Shown: in pieces, positions 10,745-23,410 of the stretch
Layout of the letters: every line of letters starts with the position of its first letter
How positions within the stretch are numbered: position 1 is the first letter of the stretch
NCBI GenBank assembly: GCA_012861695.1
Contig: JAAOOA010000577.1
Coordinates: 55,001-119,000 of the forward strand
DNA from: Trematomus loennbergii
Taxonomy: Eukaryota; Chordata; Actinopteri; Perciformes; Nototheniidae
DNA: 64,000 bases
Reading direction: 5' to 3'
The notes under the pieces: model-generated
The model's input: the letters and a program-made list of their open reading frames with translations, nothing else
The model's database searches: none
What the model was told of the DNA's origin: nothing
Made by a program: the position numbers and the translations under genes

Positions 10745-11620
10745 TACTACTACACTACCACTACTACCACCTACTACCACTTACTACTACTACCACTACC
10801 ACTACTACTACTACTACCACTACTACCACCTACTACTACCACTACTACCACCTACTACTACCACTACTACTACTACCACCTACTACTACTACTACTTACT
10901 ACTACTACTACTACCACTACTACCACTACCACTACTACTACTTACTACTACTACTACCACCTACTACCACCACTACTACTACTACCACCTACTACTACTA
11001 CCACTACCACTACTACTACTTACTACTACTACTACTACCACTACCACTACTACTACTACTACTACCACTACTACTCCTACTACTACCACCACTACCACCA
11101 CCACTACCACCACCACCACTACCACACTACCACCTACTACTACCACTACTACTACTACTACCACTACCACTACCACCACCACTACCACTACCACTACCAC
11201 CACTACCACCACCACTACCACACCACCACCACCACTACCACTACCACTACCACCACTACCACTACCACCACTACCACTACCACTACCACCACTACCACCA
11301 CCACCACTACCACTACTACCACCTACTACTACCACTACTACTACTACTACCACTACCACTACCACCCACTACCACTACCACTACCACCACTACACTACCA
11401 CTACCACCACCACCACCACCACTACCACTACCACTACCACCACTACCACTACCACACTACCACACCACTACCACCACCACCACACCACCACTACCACTAC
11501 CACCACCACTACCACCACCACTACTACCACTACTACCACTACACTACCACTACCACTACCACTACCACTACCACCACCACCACTACCTACTACTACTACC
11601 ACCTACTACCTACTACTACT
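10501..11620. repeat. (CTA/CCA)n trinucleotide tract, 1.1 kb with no G on the + strand
   Basis: The + strand is made only of A, C and T for about 1,120 bases, almost all as CTA/ACT and CCA/ACC triplets with occasional phase slips ('cacctac', 'actcc'). The first half is richer in CTA and the second in CCA. The opposite strand is therefore a G/T/A tract with many TGG repeats. The 393-codon frame through it (Thr, Leu, Pro, His, Tyr) is a pure repeat artefact. Confidence 0.97.
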
Positions 11621-12700
11621 CGTTCATTATACTGTCTCATATGAACTAATCCATTATTGTGCTACCTCTATCAATGGTTGCAAATCACTGTTCTAGAGGA
11701 AGCAATGTTTACTACACCTCAAAGTGTTGATAGTGTGACTGTGTACTGGTGATTGCTGTCCCTCTTTTTTTTAAATGCTACGTTTGCCCTGGAGCTGACA
11801 CTGAAGGAAAACAGGGATCATTATGATGACCAGGGTTTATTCTCTTGTTGGTTAAAGTGCTTTCAGCTAACCCCGAAGCAATCTCCATGAAATGTAAACG
11901 AATTCTCCATAGGTAGAAAAGTCAATGCTAATAGGTATGGGGGTCACCAATAAAAACATCCTGCTTTCTGTCAACGTGCTACATCATACCCACTTTGTTT
12001 ACTTGTATTCCTTTTAAAAATCAAATCACTTTAGGATTAATTTATCCCCCGGATCATGTAACATTAATGTAATCGTGTAACACTTCTGACGGGAAGCAGT
12101 TAAGCTGCTAATCTCCTGCCTCATTTTGCTCATTAAAATACTAATTTATGTAGCAAGGTGATCCGAAATGTAATCAAGCATCGTGCATTAAATGGTAGGG
12201 GGACCTGTAGTGTAAACACAGGTTGTATAACTGGAGTCTGCATCTCTTTTATGCACTAATTACTCTTTAGTAATGCTGATAAGTCTGAGCACACAGACAA
12301 GTGGCAGCAGATCATATTCATGAAATGCATGCTCATAAAGCAAAGTGTATAAATCACTTCTTTTGAACACTGCGATATATCTCATTCAAACCTGGTTACA
12401 TTCACACGTATCAGTGAGTCCGTCGTGTGTGGATGAATGAAACCGTTAAGGGCGATAGTTGAAGGGTACATTTCAGAGTTGGCTCTGACATCCCTCCAGA
12501 TAACACAACATTGCATGCATGTATCTATGTATAGGTGTATAGATCCTGTCCCATGCATTAGTGTGTATTGTACTGTGTTTAATAATAACAACACTGAGTG
12601 AGTTCTTCAGGAACAGATGGAAAAACTGAATCCACAAAATCTCCGCTCCTGGTTTTCTCGATAGCCACTGAAGTTAATAATCTACAATACTTTCCGTGTT
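11621..12700. other. No gene seen; candidate conserved block at ~12080-12340
   Basis: Unique sequence. Bases 12080-12340 are the most regulatory-looking part, with 'gctcattaaaatactaattt', 'gcactaattactc' and 'attcatgaaatgcatgctca'. These give a dense set of homeodomain- and POU-like words with no repeat character. No exon-like segment is seen. Confidence 0.4.
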
Positions 12701-12785
12701 CAAATCAAATCAAATCAAATCAAGTTGCATTTTTAAAACGATTTTTGGTCGAGCCAAAGTGCTGTACATACAGTGTTAGATCTGC
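12701..12785 (-). mobile_element. Retroposon 3' tail fragment, reverse orientation
   Basis: Begins with the simple tail 'caaatcaaatcaaatcaaat', then 'gttgcatttttaaaacgatt' and 'gagccaaagtgctgtacata'. Read on the - strand it ends in repeated ATTTG, a form common at fish LINE 3' ends. Only the terminal ~85 bases are recognisable. Confidence 0.5.
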
Positions 12786-12874
12786 AAGACTGTTTACTCC
12801 GCTAAAATGAAACCTTGAGGTAAGTCAATATTCAAAGGCTTAGTAGTCATATGCACAATAACAACACAATCAAC

Positions 12875-13309
12875 TAGGGATGTGCGATTATGGCAAAAAT
12901 CATAATCATGATTATTTTGGTCAATAATTGATTATTAAATACGATTATTCATTGACTTTGAAAACATCCATTTATTGAACTTTAAAACAAATAATAATTT
13001 GAACAGTATCTTTTTAACTGTTGATTACCCTGAACGTATAATTCAACTGAAAAACTTTAAATAAATAATATCAAAATAATAAATACCAATAAACAAGATC
13101 AACAAATATTTTGGAGCGCACTTCACAAGCTACTAACATATATAAATATGATAATACAAATAAATGAGACCAAAATAATTAGATCAAATATGTTGCACGG
13201 TCACAACCTAGCAAAGCAAAATAATTGTTTTATTCGTTTATGTTGTTTTCATAATTGTGGCAGGCCAAAATCGTAATTGCGATTAAAATACGATTATTGC
13301 ACAGCCCTA
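12875..13309. mobile_element. hAT MITE with perfect 8-bp duplication (same family as 58258)
   Basis: 435 bp between duplicated 'caatcaac' (12867-12874 and 13310-13317). Ends are inverted: 'tagggatgtgcgattatggc' at left and 'cgattattgcacagcccta' at right. The interior is AT-rich and full of 'cgatta'/'taatcg' words. The element at 58258-58579 has matching termini in the opposite orientation. No coding capacity. Confidence 0.92.
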
Positions 13310-13317
13310 CAATCAAC

Positions 13318-14639
13318 ACATTCAAATAAATGTAATAGTTCAAGAAGGAATACCAGTGAAAACTGCAAGGACCAGAAAACTGGAAGTCAAAGAAGAAACA
13401 AGTAAACTATGTCGATGTAAATAGAGAAAGATAGATAAAAACAGAATGTGCCAGAAACCCTCCGAACCCGAAAGCATTGGGTATTTCAGAATTCAATACC
13501 AGTCTGGGGATAATGTAGTGCATTGTTGATAGATATAAGAGTCTTGCTTAAAATGTCATTGGTATACTGAACAATACAGGATACTATATATATATTTACT
13601 GCTTTGATTGTATTTGCAATCTGTTGATCATATAGGACTCACTTATCTGAACGTACGCTCATGCATACTAAATGCAGGCTGAGGAAGTGACCCTACACAT
13701 TTCTGATCCAATATATGAGTTTAACCCTAACCCCATGAATTCCCTTCAACACAGTCTTTCATGTTTGAATTAAATATGTCAAAGAAGGTCAAGAGATTGT
13801 CTTACGAACACACTCCAGAAAGATGCAAGAAAAACTGAACCACTTCAACGTCCTAGAAATAATGTGCTCAGAAAAGCATATTCATGGAGTGATTTCCTCT
13901 CCATTTGTAGTCAGCAGTAATCAGTAAACAGCCCACATTCTGCAGTAAACACTCGAAGCTGCAGAGCAACACCTCTGAATAACAAGTACTCTGTGAAATA
14001 CAGTAGCCGTCCGTTTCCCTGGAAGCTAGCAGAGTGAACAGAGATCAAGTCAAGCCGAGACGCCACGATCGCCGGACAAAGACCAAAGCTCTCAGTCGCC
14101 ATTGACATTTACTTTTATCTCCATATGTCTCAAGCCAAGGGCTGCAGAGGAGAGACCTCCACAGTCCTCCCCCCTGCATGAAGCCATCTCTCTGTGCACT
14201 CTCTGCCTTTTCCCTTTGATAAAAATCACAGCGAATCATAGCGAAAAGGGCCAATCTCTTTCAAACCTGATGGCAGAATCATACAAGGAAAAGGCAATGC
14301 AGAGGGATCAGCAGGAGTTCACAGCTGACTGGAATAATCCACACGTTGTTGACTGAAACTCACCTGAAGGAGAGGAGAAAGAAAGAGAGAAGAGAACATA
14401 TTAAATAATGGATTTCAGGTGCATTATTGACAAGAGAAGAATCACAAAGAAAAAGTCACGGGGAGGTAATTATTGGGAAAGTTCTGGTACAGAAGGGTTC
14501 AGGAGAGGAGGCACGTTCACACTGCGCTGGTTTGACTCGCAGCAGGAAGAAGGGAACTCGCTGACAGGGAAATACAACTGAGACTTGACTTTAGTATCCA
14601 TGGTTGTCTCTCAAATAGGTGTCACAAGTTGGGCAGGAC
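13318..14639. other. No gene seen; unique sequence
   Basis: Contains a short (TA)n run near 13586-13597 and AT-rich stretches. Frames at 13911-14356 overlap on both strands and have no recognisable domain. Nothing else is supported. Confidence 0.5.
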
Positions 14640-14765
14640 AACAAGATACGATACGATAATACTTTAATGGTCAGATCAAGTCTGAAATGTGACTTGTATC
14701 ACAGCAGCTCCATGTGTAACATCAACATAGACACGATACGTGAACAACAAACATTCAACATAACA
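14640..14765 (-). mobile_element. Possible retroposon tail fragment, reverse orientation
   Basis: Begins 'agatacgatacgataatact', 'ttaatggtcagatcaagtct' and continues to 'catagacacgatacg'. The form 'agatacgataatactttaat' is what fish LINE tails look like read backwards. The rest is too diverged to classify. Confidence 0.35.
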
Positions 14766-17700
14766 ATCACTGAGAGAAAACATGCTCAAAGAGCCTTCAG
14801 TGTGCATTTATATTCCACACGTTTTTTCCAGTAAGTTTGCCTTAACTGTTGCCTGTCTCCTGCCTGCTGATCACATGAGCGTCGTGCCCTCACTAAGCTT
14901 TCTTTTAGAGACATTTTGTTGGTTGGCTGCCGTGTTTACACCAAGGACAGCTAATCACGCTAAAGCCGGCTATCATGGTGGTCAGAACAATTGATATCCC
15001 CACTGAAATCTGGAGGAGAAAGACACAGAGGATGCTGGGTAAAGTGAAGAGACGTGGGTCCAGATTAATGGAGAAAATGAAGATATAAGTCCCATCATAG
15101 CAACGTAAGATCACTGGCTAATGGACGAGCTAATGACGTTAGCTAGGAATCAGAGGTAATATCAGGAGAGGAATGAGCTTTGGAAACATGGCAGCACCAG
15201 GTTCTGACAACAATGTTCTCAATCAATGTCTTCAGGACTATTCGACAATGTTTCAACGTTTCCAGTCAATGACAAGGATGCACGAGAGCTGGAAAGACTG
15301 TTCAAGCACATTTGTACGTGCTCATTGTACATTATAATCGGGTGCAACTGTCCCAACCTACCCTGGTATTAATAATGTTTACTAACTGATTGATTGACTG
15401 ATTGTTGTCCCTTAGGTTTCTAGCTCTACATCAGAAATGACCTGAGGACAATATGACGTGCAACGCTATGAACATTAGTGTTCCTCTTGATATGTTTCTT
15501 TATTCAGTGAACAGAATGTAAAAAATGAATTATATTTATTTGGCTAAATGGGTTATTGTATAACCTGTAAATAGTATTTGCTAAATATTTTCCAGTCCAA
15601 TTCTTCTTTGTGCCAGTCGGTGAAAGTGAAAACTAATCATCTGTATATGATTCATCTCCTCAACACCTCAACACGTGACTGCTTGATCCTCTAAAACCAG
15701 CCTGAGCTCCAAATATCCCACCGTTAGAAAACAGTGGCCTGTGACATTTCTTAAGGTCACAGGATAACAGCTTAAGCAAGGACAGATGGTGTTAGAGGGA
15801 ACACATTGAAAGGCAAAGTAAGTGCTCAACACACCACTTTGTTAAATAAATAATTATGGACTCACAAGCGCTGCGTTCCTTTTCTTTCTGCAGGTACACG
15901 AAGTATACTTGAGAGAGGTTTTAAAGGAGCTATAAGACCAACAGTATAGTTGAAAGTTACAGCTATTTCTTGGAAGGGGTGGCTGGCTTTTCCATACTTT
16001 ACCAAGCACATGTATGCACCAACGTTTTCAAAAACATGATCTGCCCTCGACCGCATTACCATACAACTACAACCACATGTTGACACAAACAGAAGAAGAC
16101 ATGCTGCTTTCTGTGATGGATTGCCTCACGGAGTTCTCATCGCTGCAACTGGATTTTTATATCGTAATGAAATGAGGTAAGACAAGCACATTTATCAATC
16201 TGGAAAACGATGCCATGCTCAGGAGATCCATCATCTTTAGGATGCTTGAACCAAAGGCTTTTTCGAAGTAGGATTTGCAAACTAAATGTAAACTACGCCA
16301 AACATCCAGAAGAAGTGTAACAAGAGGCGCGTTCACCACGGAGTACTTTTCCCGTTTAGTTCCGTTAGTGCCTGGAATTTTGCATTCACCACAAAAAGAG
16401 TACTAGTTCAGAGAACTTTTACCCCCATTTGTAGTCCCTGCTAGAGAGGTGGTACTTTCCTGGGAGAAAAAAGTACGGCCGCAAGGCATTGTGGGGCAGC
16501 ATTTTCTTTCAGGAGGTTATAAAGGAAGTTTGAAACCTCCTTTCCTTTTAATTTAGAGAATTCGAACGGCACTTCGACTGCCACTGAGGGACCTCCGGGT
16601 CATTTCACTCCGTTAGGAAGGTTCCTAAGCTAAATGGACTATTCGACCGCAACCCATGAAAGGATTTGATTTAAAAATATTATCGGATGATGAAAACAGG
16701 ATTGAACATTGTATTGATATGTTTAACTAAGGTGAGGTTTACAGACTGAGAAAGAGGAGCAAGACTGTTAGATATCTGGGAGATGCACAAACATCGTGAC
16801 CGATAATCATTCTTTCTGTATTCATATGAAGTGTACTTGTCTTCATCGCGTCACCTTGACTCAGGAGCTTCTCATTTCTCTCTAAACTAGACTTTGAGTT
16901 GACTTTTTGATGCATTATCAAGTGACTCGATTGGAGCATTTCTTGGAGGAAACATCGCTGTCTCTCTAAAATGAAGCCCATCTAATCCTGCTTTGGATCC
17001 CCTGACAATAGCCACTAACAGAGCAACATATGGAGCGGCAGCATGCTTGCTCACTCAGCCGGTTACCTTGAATGGAACCAGGCAACCCATTAGCTGCAGA
17101 ACACTTAACAGGAACGAGCCATGGAGAAGGACATGTGAGAATATGAACACAAGTCGAGCAGCAACCGTCTGCATGTTAACAGAAACACATTAAGCAGCGT
17201 TCACTTCACACCACGCGTCACCACCAGGGTGACAGAGCGAGGGAAGAACAGAGCAAGAAAGAAACTGGAAGAAGTCAACGAGGAGCGGAGGAGTTGAGAT
17301 GTTTCATGCTCGACAGGTTCACGTTTCAACCCTTTTTAAAGAGTGTGAGAGTCACTTCCCATCAGGAGTGTGACACTGCTGGAGCAACACCTTTGAAATC
17401 TGTGGGAACAGGTGCGTCTAATCTGAACCGCTAATACTGAAACTTGTGCTGCATCAAAGGCGCTAAAACACTTCATTCAGTGCAACACGATGATATATCA
17501 ATCCATATTAACATGTCAAGTGATATTACATGTGATTCACCTCAGACGGGGTGTGTGGCAGCAGACAACAAAGAGATACATGAAGTAGGGTTTACAATCA
17601 AAGAAACACTTTGTGAACAGGGCGTTGTGTTCCAAACTCCTGAGACAGTGAGACACACATTGAAATTACAGTCACTAAACAATTAGGATATTGTTGCCTC

Positions 17701-17818
17701 TCCCTCAGGTCTCTTTGAAATGAGGAAATACAACATTTCTTCTTAACTACCTTACATATACAGTACAACAAGTATACTGTATTCTATAATACACATTTTC
17801 TGGGTTGTGTAAGACATG
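14766..17818. other. No gene seen; long mostly unique stretch
   Basis: No array or clear transposon terminus found. Bases ~16335-16640 have an uneven texture ('cgttcaccacggagtacttt', 'ggagaaaaaagtacggccgc') and may be a decayed MITE, but I found no matching ends. Frames of 60-80 codons show no domain. Confidence 0.45.
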
Positions 17819-17822
17819 TTAA

Positions 17823-18186
17823 AGGTGGGCTATGTAATTTATTTCAGAAACACTTTTTGTTATATTCCATGGAATGCTCTTAACATCCCGATATTTAATA
17901 TATAAATGCTTTGACAATAAATACATAAATAAATATCATCTGTGGAAGCTGTAGTACTGTAAAAAGCACGACCAATCATCTGAGCCGGCCCGGCTAAAAT
18001 AACTGGATGGCCTACCTGCCTGTCAGCCTTCCATCTGGCACAAACTTATCTGGTGCCCTCATTGGTCATGTGCGCGTTCGTGTGTGTTGGAGGAGGGGCT
18101 CTGTGAGGAAGGGCAGATTTCTTCCGGCTGTGTATTTTCAAATTCTAGCGACTCGAGCTAGTTTCTCAAACTTACCTACCCCACCT
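17823..18186. mobile_element. TTAA MITE with 'aggtgggcta' termini
   Basis: 364 bp between TTAA at 17819-17822 and 18187-18190. Inverted ends: left 'aggtgggctatgtaattt', right 'aaacttacctaccccacct'. The TTAA duplication fits piggyBac- or Kolobok-type elements. The frame that starts at 18007 crosses the right end of the element and continues outside it, so it is not a gene. Confidence 0.8.
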
Positions 18187-18254
18187 TTAATCACTATAAG
18201 GGACAACAATAATTATCACGTGACCTTAAATATGACATATTCTGGGGATTTAAG

Positions 18255-18362
18255 AAACTTTTTAATGCATTTTAGCCTCTGCAGACCATTTACATGCACA
18301 CATTTTCCAACACACTACAGGGAAGGGAAAACCCCAAAAAACAAAAATAGGGTCTCTTGACA
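18255..18362 (-). mobile_element. T2-family end fragment
   Basis: On the - strand it reads 'gagaccctatttttgttttt', 'ggggttttcccttccctgta', then 'gtgcatgtaaatggtctgca'. This matches the unique end of T2 at 24691-24797. Only ~100 bp remain and no 57-bp units are attached, so this copy lacks the expansion. Confidence 0.6.
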
Positions 18363-19376
18363 TGTTAGTCAATCTAATCTACTTTAAAACAGAGTGTCTG
18401 GAAAGTAGAAACCAAGCAACAAGGGATACTTCTTCTGATAGAAATAAAGAAATGGGTTTTTTTAAACCTCTTAAAACCTTAAAAATAACTAAATCAAGAC
18501 AAGAAGAGGCGACCAAGCAGAAGCTGCTCGTGCACAGTTTTAAATGTGCATTAATTGAATGGGAAGCTCCAGGCTCTCATGATAAACTTCACGTGATGCA
18601 CATCCTCTGCCAGGCTGCTGAATTGTCCCCGCCACTTGCCAGGTTTGCGGTTGTGTCTTTATTTTCAAAGATGGGGGCTGACGGAGCAGAGAGCTGAGGA
18701 TTATGAGTCAGGATAAGAGAGGGAGGCAACACCTTCCAGCTGCATGTGTCTGACTTCTTGAATGCATAGAGATACACGCCAGAAATAGAATTACTCCACG
18801 TCTTGGCACGACACGGAGAAAAAGGATTTTGCACAGGAGGAACGAGGAGGCTAAATTGATCTCTGTAGAATAGGTGAATTCTGTACTCGTGTTTTCGCTC
18901 TTTGTTAAAAAGACTGAAAAGACTTGGCAGAGGCCACGCAATCAATTTGCAAGAGGTTAGGATATTCATTTTTAAAGCAGTTATTCTGTATGTAAACCAG
19001 AGTTATCTGTGACTCAGCACCTTGTGATTATATGGTTCAACCTCCCAGAGTGAAAGATGGAAGTTCTGAATCCTTTTGACTGATTATCGGAGAGGTGGAG
19101 GCTCCACTTGCTGCTCTGAATGCTGCTGCGCCGCTAAAGGTTTTGGCATCGCCTCGGAGAAAGCCATGAGCACTTTTTCAATTCAGTAGTTTCAAGGACT
19201 ATCCAGATAGACCTTCCCTCCACAGCCTGAAAAACATCACCTCCACTATAACGCTGGGCGAACAAACTTAATCAAGGACTGCTCTGCCAAAACAAATCCA
19301 ATTTCAAATCAAACCATCACGACTTTATTTCTGTCAAAGCAAGGTCAACTGGAGCCTTTGCAGAAACGATATAACA
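18363..19376. other. No gene seen; unique sequence
   Basis: Overlapping frames on both strands (18362-18969) have no recognisable domain or splice context. Nothing repeat-like was found. Confidence 0.5.
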
Positions 19377-19384
19377 CACTACAG

Positions 19385-19860
19385 CAGGGGGGTCAAACTC
19401 AATTTCATCACGGGCCACATCAGCATTATGGTTGCACTCAAAGGGCCGGTTGTAACTTTAAGACTATATCATTAATTAATATAACTTTATAATTAACTAC
19501 GTCTGAAAGCAGAAGTCTAGAGCAAGTCTCTTCAGTAAGAATGTCTCAATATGATTTTAAAAGAAAAGCCACATTCTGGAAAAACATTGATTGGGACATT
19601 TTGAAAAAGAGAAGTGACATTTTGAAAAAAAAATCTATTTATGAGAAAAAGGCTAATTCTAAGAAAAAAGGCATATTTGGACAAAAAAAGTCAAATTTGA
19701 GATGCATTGTGGGACATGTAGTTTATGGGCAACGTGCTTCTGTAAAGTAGCATGTAACCGTATAATAAACATATTATATTCTTTGCAAGCTCTTGTGGGG
19801 CCACAGAAAATGAAGTCGCGGGCCGGATTTGGCCCCCGGGCCTTGAGTTTGACACCCCTG
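19385..19860. mobile_element. hAT MITE with perfect 8-bp duplication 'cactacag'
   Basis: 476 bp flanked by 'cactacag' at 19377-19384 and 19861-19868. Inverted ends: left 'caggggggtcaaactcaa', right 'ccttgagtttgacacccctg'. The interior has purine-rich A-tracts and 'ggattgtgggacatgtag'-like text. The terminal form is a widespread vertebrate hAT type. It has no transposase, and the 69-codon Lys-rich frame inside is a base-composition artefact. Confidence 0.93.
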
Positions 19861-19868
19861 CACTACAG

Positions 19869-21769
19869 GAAAGGAGCATAACAGGGCTTCTTTAATATTA
19901 ACACATAACTTAAAAAGCTCAAATATAAAACAGAACTGATCTATGATAACATTGACATTTTGTTCTTAAAATGGCCACTGACATTTCCTTATTGAAACTA
20001 CCTTTCCTTAAACTCAGCTGTCAGGTCTGTGACACCGGGGCACATGGCGAGACGTCTGCACTCCGCTGTCATCTCACTTTCTCTTTTCTGAAATTCAAAA
20101 TGACCTTCACAGTCCAAGCCAGAAAAAGCTTTGCCTGACGTCACAGTGCGATCAGAAGCACCTCTTACTCTGTAGATTGAACAAGATAAATGGATTTCAA
20201 TCAGGATTATGATTTAATTGATGTATTTGACCTCAGATGATAGCGGCTTCATTTCTCTCAAAACCATTGTACCGTTAGATCATGTTGGATCTACAGAGCC
20301 TCCACAATCAAACCAATGATGTGTTTTCTTGACTAAAGCATCCAAGGTAATAACTTGTGTCAATTAAACACATGCACACACAACATATTCCCTTTGGCAC
20401 GAAGCAAATGCACAATTGAACAGCATTACTATCTAAGGAAGTGTGTGCTGAAGTGCAGTTTGTTATAGCTTTGGATATGCATGTTGACTTATTGATCTCC
20501 TCTGACTTGAAAACACAGACAGAGGAGATCAAAACTGCAGGAGTGCACAGCAGGACATAAACCTGAGGCCAGCAGAACAACGTCTAAATCATAGGCCATG
20601 AAACACTTCTCGTCCTCACGCTGGCGTCTCATTCGCTGAGGGATCACACACATTATCTGAGCACGCTGCCAACATGGATTTAAGACACCTTCTAAAGCCG
20701 ATGGCATAATCTCAAGGTCCCTAATTAATGTCTTCATCAGTATGCATGCATGACTGTGAACATGCAAAGGAGGAAGAGGAGGGGGGCATTCATAAGCCTA
20801 CTAGCTTATTTCTGAACGCTGACAGTAGACATAGGGCCGTACAGGAATGATGTCTTCATCAATCTCATCGCATGCATGGTGATATGTATCTGATGTAACA
20901 GCACAAGGAAAGGAGAGCGTGGATCAAAGAGTTAATAATCATTGAGACCCGAGACACTATTTCTGTTTGGAAGAAGCTGCAATTTGGATTCATGACGATT
21001 GAGGAATGTTGTGTTTCATGCAATGTGTCAACACTCTGATTTAAAGTGTAACCACAGCCAATGAGAAGGTGTCAGTTTGACCATTTCCTGTCACACTTCC
21101 TCATGCATATGTTGGTGAAAACTGTAAATAAAGACACACAGTTTGTGTTCCTGTAAAAAGAAAGTAAATGCAATTGTAAAACATGAACTCAAATGTCTCT
21201 CTTGCACTGCAGCAGCTAACATGGCTACAAGGACAAGTGTTTCCAATATATGATCATGTCAGATGTCAAAGAAATGAGCTTATAGAGTAGTATTGCTAAT
21301 ATGTCCGTTTTAGGCTTTGAGAAGGAATATTGTAAAGATATGAAGAGTCCATGTGTTGCACGTTGCATTGATGTATTATTGAACAAGGTTAGTCAACTTT
21401 CTGAATCTTCTTCCTGGTTTATTCCCTGCTGAATAATCCGGCTGTGTGTAGCTGAAGTTCTGCAGTACTGCTGTGTTGGATAAACACACACAGCGCCAAC
21501 ATCATTTCCAACATTTGAAACCAAAACCTGATTAAAAATCCTCTCTCCTCACTGAAACATCCAGCCGGTGATGGATCCTGCCTTCATCCCATTTCCCACT
21601 ATTGTGCTTTGTTTTGCCAATACTGTACGTGTCAACATGAGCCAGTTATCCGCCAATGTGGAAATCCAAGGTGGTGAAAATAATGAAACTGCCAGTTATT
21701 ACAAAAACAAAATCATCAGCATTGAGTCAAAAAGGAGTAAATATGAGTTTTCCATGTTGTTTCCGGGGT
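19869..21769. other. No gene seen; unique, with one candidate conserved block
   Basis: Bases ~20600-20770 are unique and include 'aaggtccctaattaatgtct' and 'cagtatgcatgcatgact', a regulatory-looking texture. No exon pattern or array found. The remaining sequence is ordinary, AT-leaning and unique. Confidence 0.45.
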
Positions 21770-21777
21770 AGTTTCAC

Positions 21778-22498
21778 CAGTGGCGAGCCGTCAGGGCCCT
21801 CTAGGCCCTCTGTGAGGGCCTAAGATATTCCAAAAAATAATATTTAAAAACATTAAAAAAAATATATTTTTTTAAAATATATTTTTTTTTAATATTATTT
21901 TTGTTATATTTTTCATTAGTTTTACCGAAAAAAAACTTGATTTAATAAATAACATTTCCAAAGAAATAAATCCTTCGAATCTGCCTGTTCAGTCTCTGTT
22001 TGAATGTCAGTTACTATAGCGGGCCTCTCTGTGATTCACAGAGGGTTGCTATAGTAACTGAACGAGAGAGTAATGTCAAATGACAGTACAATTGACCAAT
22101 CATATCTTCCCTCTAAATGGGTGGGTTTTATTATCGCGGACTTTATGATGAGTTCCGCCCGATGTGAAACTGTTTTTGTTTCCATAGCAACAACAACTTC
22201 CTGTCAACAGCGTGAACTCGCCTTCAAAATAAAAGCATGCCAAATTACACTTAAGACATACAACTGCAACGAAAGTAACAAACACAATGCAATATCATTT
22301 TCAATGTCAAAGAACACAAATTGGGTTCCCAGGTGTTGTTTTGTGTGGTAGAGGGTCGCTGTCATTGATGCGTTTTGCACCCTGGGCCGTTGTTTTGATA
22401 TTCCGCTGAAGTATACGCTGTGACGTAATAACGTCTTTTTTTCGAAGGAAGGGGTGGGGGTCAGAGGGCCTAGGTATAAAGCTCACGGCTCGCCACTG
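21778..22498. mobile_element. hAT MITE with perfect 8-bp duplication 'agtttcac'
   Basis: 721 bp between 'agtttcac' at 21770-21777 and 22499-22506. Inverted ends: 'cagtggcgagccgtcaggg' at left and 'gctcacggctcgccactg' at right. A second inverted 'agggcc' region lies just inside each end. An AT-rich palindromic block is at 21838-21905, and a hairpin with 13-bp perfect arms lies at 22008-22020/22048-22060. The 92-codon frame inside has no recognisable domain. Confidence 0.93.
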
Positions 22499-22580
22499 AG
22501 TTTCACCCAGTTAAATGTTTACAAAATGTTGTTAAGCAACATATTGTCCTTATTCTCACAGTGTCACCTGAACACGGACA

Positions 22581-22752
22581 AGTGGTGGAATGGAGAGTGA
22601 GGTGGGCTGAAGATCGGAAGGTTGTGAGTTCAAATCCCGCCAGGAACACCACCACTAGTGCGCCCTTTAGTCCTTAGTTACTCCAGGGAGAGTGTCCCTG
22701 TGATTGGTCATTGTAAGTCGCTTTGGATAAATGAAATGAAATGTAATGTAAC
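22581..22752 (+). mobile_element. tRNA-derived SINE
   Basis: A tRNA-like head with a B-box-like 'gagttcaaatccc' at about 22626-22638, a body with 'accaccactagtgcgccctt' and 'tccctgtgattggtcatt', and the conserved tail 'gtaagtcgctttggataaat' ending in 'gaaatgtaatgtaa'. This tail is shared by V-type and related fish SINEs. The A box is weak. It is a decayed insertion, not a tRNA gene. Confidence 0.8.
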
Positions 22753-23239
22753 ACAACTCCCAAACGAAGTTGTGTCACTACACTAATAACCGTATACAGA
22801 TATAATGACTGTAACACCGTGCAACAAAGGGTTAATGCTCAGATGCCTTCCCAGCAAAAATAAGATGTCAAACCAAAAAATATTCCAACAATAACTTCCC
22901 TTTGAGCCTCGCACAGGCGGAATAAAGTGGGTATTCATATTGCTGAGGATCTAATCGCCCACAATTACATTTTTTAAATTGGACTGGTACCTTGGCATGT
23001 CATTTTCATTCAAATGATTGAAATGTAACTTCATATTCTGGCACTGGATCAAAAGTTCTCTGCAGGAGTCTAATTTACCACTGACTTGAAGTTTCTCTTT
23101 CTCCAAATGTCTCTCCCTGCTGAGCGACTGAAAGTGGTTATTTTAAACCTAAAACTTGAGATTTTCACAGGTCTCCATTGTTAACCCGAAAAAAACAGTA
23201 TTGCAAACCATTTAAATTCCCTTCAGCCCCACTGCACTT
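22753..23239. other. No gene seen; unique sequence
   Basis: No exon, array or transposon end recognised between the SINE and the dispersed repeat at 23240. Confidence 0.5.
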
Positions 23240-23410
23240 GGTGATTAGCGCTAATTAGCAAAGCTAGCATGCTAACCTAAGATGGTGACCATAACAAACA
23301 TTATCCCAGCTTGTGATCGTTAGCATGTTAGCATGATGATGTTAGCATTTAGCTCAAAGCCCAACATAGCTGCCAAAATGGCTGTTGATTATTAGCCTTG
23401 GAGGAAAATA
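23240..23410. repeat. Common fish interspersed repeat ('gctagcatgctaac' type)
   Basis: Contains 'gctaattagcaaagctagca', 'tgctaacctaagatggtgac', 'gttagcatgttagcatgatg' and 'tagcatttagctcaaagccc'. I recognise this as a text that recurs throughout teleost genomes. Its mechanism of spread is not evident here. Confidence 0.55.

Noticed and set aside
10468..11649. 393-codon open frame
   Set aside because: It is the (CTA/CCA)n tract read as Thr/Leu/Pro/His/Tyr runs; no protein-like composition or start context.
22581..22752. tRNA gene
   Set aside because: The A box is degenerate, no cloverleaf closes, and the sequence continues into a SINE body and tail.
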